DNA of 24,006 nt from Peptostreptococcaceae bacterium (GTDB lineage: Bacteria > Bacillota > Clostridia > Peptostreptococcales > Peptostreptococcaceae): contig JASBZE010000018.1 of the NCBI GenBank assembly GCA_029983575.1, positions 1 through 24,006 on the forward strand, read 5' to 3'. This document shows positions 7,802 through 15,106 of this stretch, piece after piece; position 1 is the first letter of the stretch; each line of letters begins with the position of its first letter. The notes beneath the pieces were generated by a model. It saw only the letters and a list, made by a program, of their open reading frames with translations. It was not told the origin of the DNA and made no database searches. Made by a program: the position numbers and the translations under genes.

Positions 7802-9715
7802 CTATTTATATAAATATTTTATTGCATTAATTTCTTTAACTCTCTTTCCTGGACTAACATAGTAATCACTTTCATTAACTTTACTTCTTAAAAGTATATA
7901 ATTATCCATTTCTTTATGTGTTTTCCATTTTTCTTTTGCTATTTCATGACTTTTCTGTTCGTAACCAGTTGGATTAAATCTATCATAATTTCCATTTAAT
8001 AATACTAAAGACTCCATATGTTTAGTGTCATTATAGTAGCTCGCTGGAATATTTAGTCTTAAGAGAGCCTGATTGAATGCAAAAACATATCCCTCACATA
8101 CTGCTGTTTTATGTTCAGCTAGTGAGTTTGGAGATCTGTCATAATCATCACTAAAATTGTCGGTATCAGAATTATAAACAAATGTATACTTTATGTATTT
8201 ACCTACTAGCATAGCCTTTTCTGTGTCTGTTGCTGCTTCCTTAGCTCCAGACTTATTAATTAGATCATCAATAAAAGCTGTATTGAATTTTTGATCTTTG
8301 CCATGCAACCTAGCATCCCATCTTATCTTACTAGGATTTCCTTCTAGCAATTCCATCTCAAATCCTATCCCTTCAGCTATCGCTTTTATGCCTGGATTTA
8401 TTTTAACTCCAGCATTTAAGTTATACTCTTTATTTGGATCAAGACCTCCATTCTTTAATTGCTCAAAAAGGTCTCTATCAAACTGCTCTTGATTCATTGC
8501 AGTTGGTAATTTCTTTACTATATATCTATTATATATAGGCTTGCTTTGATCCTTTGTTAGCTTAAATGAGTCCATATCATCTATAGTAGTCACTTTATAA
8601 TATCCGCTTGGAACTCCATTTATTACATCATTCCTGTATTTAACTGGTCCAATCTTCCCGACCTTTGTTCCATCTTGAGTATAATACTCTGCATAGTACA
8701 TTCCATTGTTTGCACTTGGATTTACAGGTCTTGATGGGTTTGTTGTGTTGTTATTTGTATTGGTATTGTTTGTAGTATTTGTGTTTGTATTGTTATTTAC
8801 GTTAGTATTAGTATTTGTTCTACCTCCAATGCCTAGAGCATCTTTAACAGTGTAGTCGCTTACAGCTCCACCTATTACATAAACCTTGTTTATACCATTT
8901 AAATAATTCTTTTGTGCATTGTTCGCTGAATTTCCTAGTAGTGTTACTGTTGATGGATTGTTTGCATTAACTACGTTTATAGCACTTAGTGCATCGGCAA
9001 AGTTTGTTCCAGAGGCAATTGTTGTTGTCTTTACGTTACCTAGTTCTCTATTTATTGCTAGGTTAGTGTCGTATCTATTTTTACCTCCTAGCCTCTTACC
9101 GTTATTCATCCTTACAGATCCGTATGAACCGAATGTATAATCAACCTTTTGTTTAGATGCGTAGTTTTTAGAACCATCTACTAGTTTAAGCCCTAGTCCC
9201 TTAGCTTTAAGTAGTCCAGATGCAGCTAGTGCGTCGGGATAGTTTCTTCCATCCGCTACACCTACTTTAGTATACCCTGCTATATCTAGAGTTTTGTCGT
9301 TGGTCTTATATCTATTAGTACCAGCAACCCTTTCGACATTTGGTGTTACCCTTTTAGCCATATTTACTACTTTGCTACTAACGGTATTCTCCCCACCTAC
9401 AACGTATACTTTATTTACGGCATTAGCTCTGAGCTCACCAGTGATATCTGTGTTAGAGTCAACTAAAAACAGTTTAGCATTTTTTGATGCAGCTATGTTG
9501 TATGCACTTAGTGCGTCAGCAAAGCTATATCCGCTTGCTATGACGGCAGTCTTTGAATTTAGTAGCTTACTTGCTTGGATAGAAGTCTCTACTCTATTTC
9601 TTCCCGCTATTCTTTGATACGTTTTTTCTGCGTGAGCCAGCGGTGCTACGCAACTTAATGTCATTACTACTGCTAAAGCAGTAGCCATTTTTTGATTTTT
9701 TCTTTTGAAACTCAT
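7802..9715 (-). CDS. Cell wall-binding (CWB2) surface protein with transglutaminase-like C-terminal domain
   Basis: The 637-residue product has a signal peptide ending in AHA (residue 29). Three cell wall-binding type 2 repeats follow, opening with RIAGRNRVETS (35-45), RVAGTNRYKTN (129-139) and RLGGKNRYDTN (208-218), each with a FADALSA-like core; three such repeats form the S-layer-type anchor that binds an anionic wall polymer in Clostridia. A low-complexity Asn/Thr linker spans 300-326. The C-terminal half ends in a transglutaminase-like core: EHKTAVCEGYVFAFNQALL with Cys540, then KHMESLVLLNG with His566, and NYDRFNPT at 576-583 as third-residue region. The usual HAW motif is HME here, so activity as protease, amidase or cross-linker is uncertain. 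AGGAGGG lies 9 bases before the ATG. Confidence 0.88.
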   Translation of the reverse strand: MSFKRKNQKMATALAVVMTLSCVAPLAHAEKTYQRIAGRNRVETSIQASKLLNSKTAVIASGYSFADALSAYNIAASKNAKLFLVDSNTDITGELRANAVNKVYVVGGENTVSSKVVNMAKRVTPNVERVAGTNRYKTNDKTLDIAGYTKVGVADGRNYPDALAASGLLKAKGLGLKLVDGSKNYASKQKVDYTFGSYGSVRMNNGKRLGGKNRYDTNLAINRELGNVKTTTIASGTNFADALSAINVVNANNPSTVTLLGNSANNAQKNYLNGINKVYVIGGAVSDYTVKDALGIGGRTNTNTNVNNNTNTNTTNNTNTNNNTTNPSRPVNPSANNGMYYAEYYTQDGTKVGKIGPVKYRNDVINGVPSGYYKVTTIDDMDSFKLTKDQSKPIYNRYIVKKLPTAMNQEQFDRDLFEQLKNGGLDPNKEYNLNAGVKINPGIKAIAEGIGFEMELLEGNPSKIRWDARLHGKDQKFNTAFIDDLINKSGAKEAATDTEKAMLVGKYIKYTFVYNSDTDNFSDDYDRSPNSLAEHKTAVCEGYVFAFNQALLRLNIPASYYNDTKHMESLVLLNGNYDRFNPTGYEQKSHEIAKEKWKTHKEMDNYILLRSKVNESDYYVSPGKRVKEINAIKYLYK

Positions 9716-9757
9716 GATTATAGCCCTCCTATGAATTATTTTAGTTATATATAAAGT

Positions 9758-9787
9758 ATTATAGGCACACGTTTACAATATTTTCAA
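9758..9787 (-). promoter_or_regulatory. Sigma-A-type promoter of the CWB2 protein gene
   Basis: On the minus strand TTGAAA (9787-9782) and a perfect TATAAT (9763-9758) are 18 bases apart, about 43 bases upstream of the start codon. Confidence 0.7.
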
Positions 9788-9806
9788 TATACATTAATAC
9801 AAATTA

Positions 9807-9865
9807 GTATAAAATCAAAAAACTAGCGTTGATAAAAAATTTATATTCCTAAGATAATTATCTAT
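9807..9865. repeat. Left flanking copy of imperfect direct repeat around the KilA-N gene
   Basis: This segment, which starts with GTATAAAATC (9807-9816) and ends at the KilA-N stop codon, resembles 10759-10807 upstream of the same gene in the same orientation. Shared blocks are GTATAAAATC, CGTT, an A-rich tract with ATTTA, and YCCTAAG followed by TATCTAT/TTCTAT. The left copy has a 7-base insertion after the first block. See the matching entry at 10759. Confidence 0.6.
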
Positions 9866-10701
9866 TATTTTATTTTTGGTAAATTGCTTTGATTTAATTT
9901 TTCTAGAGACTGCATTTGTGTTCCAGCAAGTTTTCTAAGTTCTTTTAATCTTTCTTTTTGCTCTAAGCCTTTTTCTATCAAAACGGCGTTATAGCTTTCC
10001 ATATTTGAAAGAACGAGGAGCTCATTTAAACTTGCATAATCTCTAATATTTCCTTTAAGGTTAGGATTTTCATCTCTCCACTGTTTTGCTCTTTTATTAA
10101 ATAGTGCTACATTTAACATATCTGCCTCACTGGCATATTTAAATGAAAGCTGCTCATTTGTAAGGTCTTTTAGAAGATAATCCTTTATTGCGTCCGTGTG
10201 AATATGATAGTTGATTTTTGAAATTTCTCTGTGTAAATTCCACGGAAGAGATAATTTAGAATTTTCATCTGATTTAAGTCTTTTATAATCTTGCATTATA
10301 TATAACTTAAATTCAGGTGAAATCCATGAAGCAAACTCCAACGCTATGTCACTATGAGCAAATGTACCTCCACCTCTACCAGATTTAGATATTATACCTA
10401 TTGCATTTGTAGAATTTATCCATCTTTGAGGGGATAAAGTAAATGCATTACTACCTGCTTCATTTTTAAAGGCGTCGAATTCGACCCCTTTAAAATTAGG
10501 ATTATTAATTGTTTCCCATAATCCAAGAAATTCAATGGTATCCCTTACTCTTAACCAATTTTTCACTACATCTTTTGGCTCATATTGATTTTTATATCTC
10601 GCAATATCTGTGAGACTTATATAGTCATTTTTAAAATCCTCAGTATATACCCTTATAGATAATCCCTTTGCCTCTATCTTATCTTTTTTAATATCACTCA
10701 T
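9865..10701 (-). CDS. KilA-N domain protein
   Basis: The 278-residue protein carries an N-terminal KilA-N (APSES-like) DNA-binding domain, residues about 15-125: YISLTDIARYKN (29-40), a VVKNWLRVRDTIEFLGLWE stretch (45-63), and the closing GRGGGTFAHSDIALEFASWISPEFKLYIMQDYK. The C-terminal half is charged, probably helical, ends in a Leu/Lys-rich segment, and I do not recognise it. KilA-N proteins occur in phages, large DNA viruses and bacterial genomes; bacterial roles are mostly unknown, with DNA binding the safest statement. AAAGGAG precedes the ATG. The gene has its own promoter region with a palindrome and is flanked by direct repeats, and the next gene upstream encodes a DUF4143 ATPase. 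A mobile or phage-derived accessory gene is likely. Confidence 0.85.
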   Translation of the reverse strand: MSDIKKDKIEAKGLSIRVYTEDFKNDYISLTDIARYKNQYEPKDVVKNWLRVRDTIEFLGLWETINNPNFKGVEFDAFKNEAGSNAFTLSPQRWINSTNAIGIISKSGRGGGTFAHSDIALEFASWISPEFKLYIMQDYKRLKSDENSKLSLPWNLHREISKINYHIHTDAIKDYLLKDLTNEQLSFKYASEADMLNVALFNKRAKQWRDENPNLKGNIRDYASLNELLVLSNMESYNAVLIEKGLEQKERLKELRKLAGTQMQSLEKLNQSNLPKIK

Positions 10702-10716
10702 TGTATTCTCCTTTCA

Positions 10717-10733
10717 GATTTTTCTCAGCAACG
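10717..10733. repeat. Copy of dispersed AGCGTTGATGAGAAAAA-like motif
   Basis: Minus-strand AGCGTTGCTGAGAAAAA here matches 87-103 (minus strand AGCGTTGATGAGAAAAA) at 16 of 17 bases. Shorter related copies are AGCGTTGATAAAAAA at 9825-9839 and AACGTTGATGA inside both terminal inverted-repeat arms. All copies are intergenic. This one lies between the predicted -10 box and the ribosome binding site of the KilA-N gene. Confidence 0.65.
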
Positions 10734-10738
10734 CTTAT

Positions 10739-10764
10739 ATTATACGACCTGTCAATCTGTATAA
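10739..10764 (-). promoter_or_regulatory. Putative KilA-N promoter -10 box within a palindrome
   Basis: Minus-strand TATAAT (10744-10739) lies about 38 bases upstream of the KilA-N ATG. It overlaps one half of an inverted repeat, TTATAC (10740-10745) and GTATAA (10759-10764), with a 13-base spacer. No good -35 box sits at the normal distance. The arrangement suggests an operator, possibly for self-regulation, but this is inference. Confidence 0.45.
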
Positions 10765-10807
10765 AATCTATCGTTTAAAAAAATTTAAATCCCTAAGGTA
10801 GTTTTCT
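10759..10807. repeat. Right flanking copy of imperfect direct repeat around the KilA-N gene
   Basis: Partner of 9807-9865. By eye the two copies agree at roughly 70% of positions after a 7-base gap. The pair brackets the KilA-N gene, so recombination between copies would delete or duplicate about 950 bases carrying the gene. Confidence 0.6.
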
Positions 10808-10900
10808 ATCAATGCCATTATATAAATTAAATTTCAACCATATAATTAATAAAAAATTTATTTATAGTTCACGAAGTTCTATTATCTAGTGCACTGTAAT

Positions 10901-12172
10901 TTATGGTTTTAAACTAGTAATGGGAATAATATAAACCCCATCACTCCTTTTATAAGCATATGGAGCTTTAGCACATAGAACTGCCATAAATGACGGTTTT
11001 GACATCTCTTTTGTATTTATCGTTGATTCAAGAGTTTTTAAAGTTTGAACACCTTCTTCTATCAATTTATCTCCACCTAATTTAATCTCAATAAGACCAT
11101 AGGATCCATTTCTTAAATGAATAACTGCATCACACTCTAAATTATTCCTATCCCTATAATGATATACCGTACCATCCAAATAATCAGTGTAAATTCTTAA
11201 ATCACGGATACATAAATTTTCAAATAAAAATCCCATCGTATTTAAATCTTTCAACAAGTCTTCGGGTCCTATACCTAATGCTGCTGTTGCGATGGATGGA
11301 TCCGAAAAATATCTAGTGTCTGTTGTACGTATAGAAGTCTTTGAACGCAAATTAGGATTCCAAGCAGGAGAGTCCTCTAATACAAATATTTTTTTTAAGG
11401 CATCAATATATGAATATAAGGTTCCTTGGTCAAATGTATCTGCACTATTAGATAACACATCTTTTCTGATTGTTTCTAATGAACTTTGGCCTCCAACATG
11501 TCTTGCGTAAGACTTAAGTAATCTCTTTGCTTTTTCTTTGTCTCTTTTAACAGAATCTACCCTACTTATATCTGTAGAAACGACTGCATCAAAATAATCA
11601 ACCGCTTGAAATAAAGCTGGTTTTTCATCTATACCAATTGACTTTGGCCATCCTCCCCTGCATATCAGAAAGGCTATTTCTCTTAAGGTGGTTTCATCTA
11701 TATCTGATATATCCTTACCTTCAAATAAATCTTTAAGAGAGACTTTACCTCTTGAATCCTTTGATTCATATAAACTCATTGGTCTCATCAAAAGTCTTGA
11801 TATTCTTCCTGTTCCTGTATGCATAGTTTCATCAAATTCATTGGGTACTGCTGAACCAGTTAGTATGAATTGCCCAAATTCATCCCTGTTATCAACCTCA
11901 TATCGCACTGCATTCCATAGATTAGGAGCAATTTGCCATTCATCAATAAGTCTAGGAACTTCGCCCTCTAGTAAAACACTAGGTGAAATTTCTGCTAATT
12001 GTTGATATTGTTTAGTCATATCTGGTCTGTCAATTGAAATAAAACTTTTTGCAATTTGTTTAGCTGTTGTTGTCTTTCCACACCATTTAGGTCCCTCGAT
12101 TAGAATTGCACCTTTCGCATTTAATCTTTCTTCCAATAATTTGTCTACAATTCTAGGTAAATATCCTTTCAT
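10901..12172 (-). CDS. AAA-type ATPase with DUF4143 (PD-(D/E)XK-like) C-terminal domain
   Basis: The 423-residue protein has an N-terminal P-loop ATPase (AAA_14 type): Walker A GPKWCGKTT (27-35), Walker B VPRLIDEWQ (72-80) and sensor segment FILTGSA (102-108). A DUF4143 domain follows, with the restriction-endonuclease-like signature LECDAVI then GLIEIKLGG near the C-terminus. This family is widespread, mobile and abundant in anaerobes, and its biological role has not been established. The start is the ATG at 12172, because GGAGG lies 7 bases before it; the in-frame ATG 18 bases upstream overlaps that site and lacks its own. Five 23-bp iterons lie upstream, the first overlapping the predicted -35 box. 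It sits immediately downstream of recN in the same direction and is probably transcribed from its own promoter. Confidence 0.88.
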   Translation of the reverse strand: MKGYLPRIVDKLLEERLNAKGAILIEGPKWCGKTTTAKQIAKSFISIDRPDMTKQYQQLAEISPSVLLEGEVPRLIDEWQIAPNLWNAVRYEVDNRDEFGQFILTGSAVPNEFDETMHTGTGRISRLLMRPMSLYESKDSRGKVSLKDLFEGKDISDIDETTLREIAFLICRGGWPKSIGIDEKPALFQAVDYFDAVVSTDISRVDSVKRDKEKAKRLLKSYARHVGGQSSLETIRKDVLSNSADTFDQGTLYSYIDALKKIFVLEDSPAWNPNLRSKTSIRTTDTRYFSDPSIATAALGIGPEDLLKDLNTMGFLFENLCIRDLRIYTDYLDGTVYHYRDRNNLECDAVIHLRNGSYGLIEIKLGGDKLIEEGVQTLKTLESTINTKEMSKPSFMAVLCAKAPYAYKRSDGVYIIPITSLKP

Positions 12173-12203
12173 TTTTTTCCTCCGATACAAATACTTTTAA
12201 TGT

Positions 12204-12232
12204 ATTTTATCATTTATTCCAGTGTTTGGCAA
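12204..12232 (-). promoter_or_regulatory. Promoter of the DUF4143 ATPase gene, -35 overlapping iteron 1
   Basis: On the minus strand TTGCCA (12232-12227) and TAAAAT (12209-12204) are exactly 17 bases apart, each one mismatch from consensus, about 32 bases before the start codon. The -35 hexamer lies partly within the first iteron (its GCCA), so a protein bound there should affect RNA polymerase directly. Confidence 0.7.
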
Positions 12233-12322
12233 GTTTTCATTCCAGTATTTGACAGATTTTTATTCCAGTATTTGGCATGTTTTCATTCCAGTATTTGGCG
12301 TGATTCCATTCCAGTATTTGGC
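12216..12322 (-). repeat. Five 23-bp iterons upstream of the DUF4143 ATPase gene
   Basis: A 15-base core, minus strand GCCAAATACTGGAAT, occurs at 12216-12230, 12239-12253, 12262-12276, 12285-12299 and 12308-12322. The start-to-start distance is exactly 23 bases each time. The 8-base spacers differ in sequence. Copies 3, 4 and 5 are identical, copies 1 and 2 each carry one change. Conserved cores with variable spacers and fixed phasing (about two helical turns) are typical of binding sites for a protein that assembles cooperatively. The tract ends 44 bases from the ATPase start codon. Confidence 0.93.
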
Positions 12323-12338
12323 ATAACCCTATTACACA

Positions 12339-12402
12339 AGCCAATTTCTAACTATCTACTTAACATCTCCAGCCAATTTACAACTATCTACTTAACATCT
12401 CC
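12339..12402. repeat. 32-bp tandem duplication of the recN 3' end
   Basis: Bases 12339-12370 and 12371-12402 are adjacent copies of the same 32 bases with two mismatches. The second copy contains the last codons of recN, its stop codon (12386-12384) and 13 bases beyond; the first copy is a non-coding duplicate of that tail. It lies between recN and the iteron tract, marking the island edge. Confidence 0.9.
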
Positions 12403-14159
12403 TGAGCATTTTGTATTCCTTTTTCCGTTACTTCCCCAGAGATAAGCCTAGCAACTTCTACCTGTCTTTCATCTCCAACAAGTTCTTCTATTCTGGTGTA
12501 CGTCCTCTCAGAGTCAGATTCCTTGTACACTTTGTAGTGTGCCCGCCCGACTGTAGCTATTTGTGGTAGGTGCGTTACGCATATTATTTGTTTTTCGCTT
12601 CCGAGTTTTTCAAGTTTATCAGCTACAGCTTGAGCTGCAAGTCCGCTTATCCCCGTATCGATCTCATCAAAAACCAAGGTCGACTGACCCTCATTTGTCG
12701 ATAGTATTGACTTTAGTGCAAGCATAAATCTAGACATTTCTCCTCCTGAAGCGACCTTATTTAACGGTTTGATGTCTTCTCCTAGGTTAAATGATATGAA
12801 AAACTCAACGTCGTCTATCCCTTTTTCATCCATGGATTTCTCTTCGAATTTTGTCATAAATTGTACGTTTTTTATATCTAGACTCGCTAGTTCATCTATT
12901 ATTCTACCCTCAAAATTCTTTGCAATTTCTTTTCTTTTTTCCCTTAATTTTTCTCCGTCTTCTAGGGCTATCTTCTTTTCTTTTTCTATTCTATCTCTGA
13001 GTTCTTTGGTGAGTTTATCTAGGTTTTCTATTTCTTCTACCCTTTTTGCTATCTTCTCTCTGTACTCAAATATCTCTGCAATATTATCTCCGTATTTTCT
13101 CCTCAGATTATTTATCTCGTCTACCCGCTCTTCGATTCTTTCAAGTTCTGACGGTTCAAAATCAAGTGAATCCCTTATATTTCTTACCTTTGATATAGAT
13201 TCTTGCAATGTGTAGTAAACTTCTTCGACCTCGTTTTTGACATCATTGACTTCGCTATCGTAACGGCTGGCAGAGTCTAGCTCACTCACTGCATTTCCAA
13301 GTCTATCCTCGACATTTCCCTCATCATCTTTAAGCTCGAAAAAAGCCTTTGATAGTGACTCGAATATTTTCTCTGAGTTTCTGTATCTATCCCTAAGAAA
13401 TATCAGTTCATCGTATTCTTCTTCTGATAGGTTAGCCCCATCGATTTCTGTTATCTGAAACCTAAGTAGGTCAATTTCCCTCTCAAGTTCCCTTTGATTT
13501 TTATTTCCCCTGAGTCTTTTTAGCTCAGAGTTTGAACTGACGAGTTTGTTATACGAATCTTTGTATTTATGGATATCTTCATCAATTGTTTCTTTTCCAA
13601 AGCTATCTAAGACTTCTATGTGCGTATCCTTATCATATAGACTTTGGTTTTGATTTTGTGCATGCATATCAATAAATAAAGACATCATTTTCTTGAGTTC
13701 GCTTATTAGAAAACCCCTGCCATTTACTCTAGCAGTGCTCTTTCCATCTTGAAAAAATGTTCTATTTACTATCAGTGTTTTTGATGAGTCACTTTCTGCT
13801 TGGTCTAAGCTCTTTTCTTTATCGACCTCTCTTTTTTTTATAGAATTATTTTTTTCATCGGCAATATCTATGTCATTTTCTACATTAGCGATTTCTTCTT
13901 CGTCAAAAAGCCCAAACTTTTTTAGCTCCGTAAGTATTTCCGGCGATATATCTGTAATGGTTATCTCAGCACTTCCTTTTTTGCTTCCTTTTCTAAGAAA
14001 TGTGCTGTCGTACTTTCCTCCCATACAAAGTCTAATAGACTCTAGAATTATTGACTTTCCAGAGCCTGTTTCACCTGTTATTATATTTAGTCCTTTTTTC
14101 GGATAATATGTAAGCTGATCCACTAGGGCACAGTTTTCCATATACAATTCTGTAATCAT
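12384..14159 (-). CDS. recN: DNA repair protein RecN (SMC-like ATPase)
   Basis: The 591-residue protein is an SMC-family ATPase acting early in double-strand break repair. Walker A GETGSGKS is at residues 29-36, a central coiled coil spans roughly 190-420, and near the C-terminus are the ABC signature SGGEMSR and Walker B STLVFDEIDTGISG. It is somewhat longer than usual (about 550-570), mainly through a charged insertion at about 88-127 between the N-terminal strands. The motif that normally reads HGQHEHQS is HAQNQNQS here. GGGGTAG precedes the ATG, 16 bases after the tlyA stop, so recN is cotranscribed with tlyA. The usual nadK and argR genes between tlyA and recN are absent. The 3' end is duplicated at 12339-12402. 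Confidence 0.96.
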   Translation of the reverse strand: MITELYMENCALVDQLTYYPKKGLNIITGETGSGKSIILESIRLCMGGKYDSTFLRKGSKKGSAEITITDISPEILTELKKFGLFDEEEIANVENDIDIADEKNNSIKKREVDKEKSLDQAESDSSKTLIVNRTFFQDGKSTARVNGRGFLISELKKMMSLFIDMHAQNQNQSLYDKDTHIEVLDSFGKETIDEDIHKYKDSYNKLVSSNSELKRLRGNKNQRELEREIDLLRFQITEIDGANLSEEEYDELIFLRDRYRNSEKIFESLSKAFFELKDDEGNVEDRLGNAVSELDSASRYDSEVNDVKNEVEEVYYTLQESISKVRNIRDSLDFEPSELERIEERVDEINNLRRKYGDNIAEIFEYREKIAKRVEEIENLDKLTKELRDRIEKEKKIALEDGEKLREKRKEIAKNFEGRIIDELASLDIKNVQFMTKFEEKSMDEKGIDDVEFFISFNLGEDIKPLNKVASGGEMSRFMLALKSILSTNEGQSTLVFDEIDTGISGLAAQAVADKLEKLGSEKQIICVTHLPQIATVGRAHYKVYKESDSERTYTRIEELVGDERQVEVARLISGEVTEKGIQNAQEMLSR

Positions 14160-14175
14160 ACATCTACCCCGCTTT

Positions 14176-14982
14176 TTATTTTGAATCCTCGTGAGATCTT
14201 TCTACGAGTTCTTCTATCTCCTCATGACTAGGATCATAAGAAGTCTCTTTTTCTTTCTTGCTTAAATATATTAGGTATTCTATATTTCCTTCTGGTCCTT
14301 TTATTGGAGAAAAATCTATTCCATTTATATAATAGTCTAAATCCCTGCTTATTGAGCAAATATTCTCTATTACTTCAATATGCACGTTTTTATCTCTGAC
14401 TACTCCTTTTTTGCCTACTTTCTCCCTTCCCGCCTCAAACTGCGGTTTTATAAGTGCTACTATTTCTCCTTCTTCTGTAAGTAATTTGTAAGCTACTGGT
14501 AGGACTAACTTGAGTGATATAAAACTTACGTCAATTGATGCAAATTCTGCTCTCTCTTCTAAATCTCCAGGTTCTACCTTTCTGATATTAGTCCTCTCCA
14601 TACACACTACCCTCGGATCGTTTCTAAGTTTACAAGCTAGTTGACCATATCCTACGTCAATTGAATATACTTTAGACGCCCCATTTTGTAGCATGCAGTC
14701 AGTGAATCCCCCAGTTGATGCACCTATGTCCATGCAAATTTTCCCGTCTAAATCAATTGGAAAAGACTTCATGGCTTTTTCTAATTTTAGTCCTCCCCTA
14801 CTTACATAAGGAAGTGGATCGCTTTTTACCCTGATCGTCTTTGCGATGTCGACTGCTGTTCCTGCCTTGTCGATTACTACTTCATCAACCAAGACCTCAC
14901 CAGCCATTATTGCCCTTCTAGCCTTTTCCCTACTATCAAAATACCCTTGTTCTACCAAGAGTAAGTCTATCCTTTTTTTCAT
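14176..14982 (-). CDS. tlyA: TlyA family rRNA 2'-O-methyltransferase
   Basis: The 268-residue protein combines an N-terminal S4 RNA-binding domain (about 1-60, SREKARRAIMAGEVLVDE) with an FtsJ-like Rossmann methyltransferase. The SAM loop is MDIGASTGGFT (84-94). Residues fitting the K-D-K-E catalytic tetrad are seen in GGLKLEKA, SIDVSFISL, ALIKPQFEAGR and GPEGNIEYL. In characterised relatives it methylates 2'-OH of 16S and 23S rRNA; older names call it a hemolysin, without direct support here. GAGGTTAAT precedes the ATG. It is followed 16 bases later by recN. The usual dxs upstream is missing: a 121-base gap with an imperfect repeat leads instead to the divergent-PAP2 gene. Confidence 0.93.
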   Translation of the reverse strand: MKKRIDLLLVEQGYFDSREKARRAIMAGEVLVDEVVIDKAGTAVDIAKTIRVKSDPLPYVSRGGLKLEKAMKSFPIDLDGKICMDIGASTGGFTDCMLQNGASKVYSIDVGYGQLACKLRNDPRVVCMERTNIRKVEPGDLEERAEFASIDVSFISLKLVLPVAYKLLTEEGEIVALIKPQFEAGREKVGKKGVVRDKNVHIEVIENICSISRDLDYYINGIDFSPIKGPEGNIEYLIYLSKKEKETSYDPSHEEIEELVERSHEDSK

Positions 14983-15054
14983 ATTAACCTCACTTTTATT
15001 ACCTTATTACATTAAATCAAACGTATTTTAGTAGCAAGTCTATTCTCTAATAAT

Positions 15055-15106
15055 AGACTCCGACAAAATTCTAAACAAATATTAGACTGACAAAATCCTA
15101 AGTCTA
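15055..15106. repeat. Imperfect direct repeat between the PAP2-like gene and tlyA
   Basis: A unit containing AGACT, then GACAAAAT and CTAA occurs at about 15055-15078 and again at about 15083-15106. The second overlaps the last codon of the upstream gene. No function is evident. Confidence 0.5.

Noticed and set aside
12216..12322. CRISPR array
   Set aside because: Repeats are 15 bases with 8-base spacers, far too short, and no cas genes are near.
12200..12445. Plus-strand open frame with repeated FIPVF/SSIW residues
   Set aside because: It is the translation of the 23-bp iteron array and the recN tail; 23 is not a multiple of 3, so the repeat shifts frame, and no ribosome binding site is present.
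12769..13215. Long plus-strand open frame opposite recN
   Set aside because: Ser/Ile-rich antisense shadow of the RecN coiled coil with no start signal; recN carries all family motifs.
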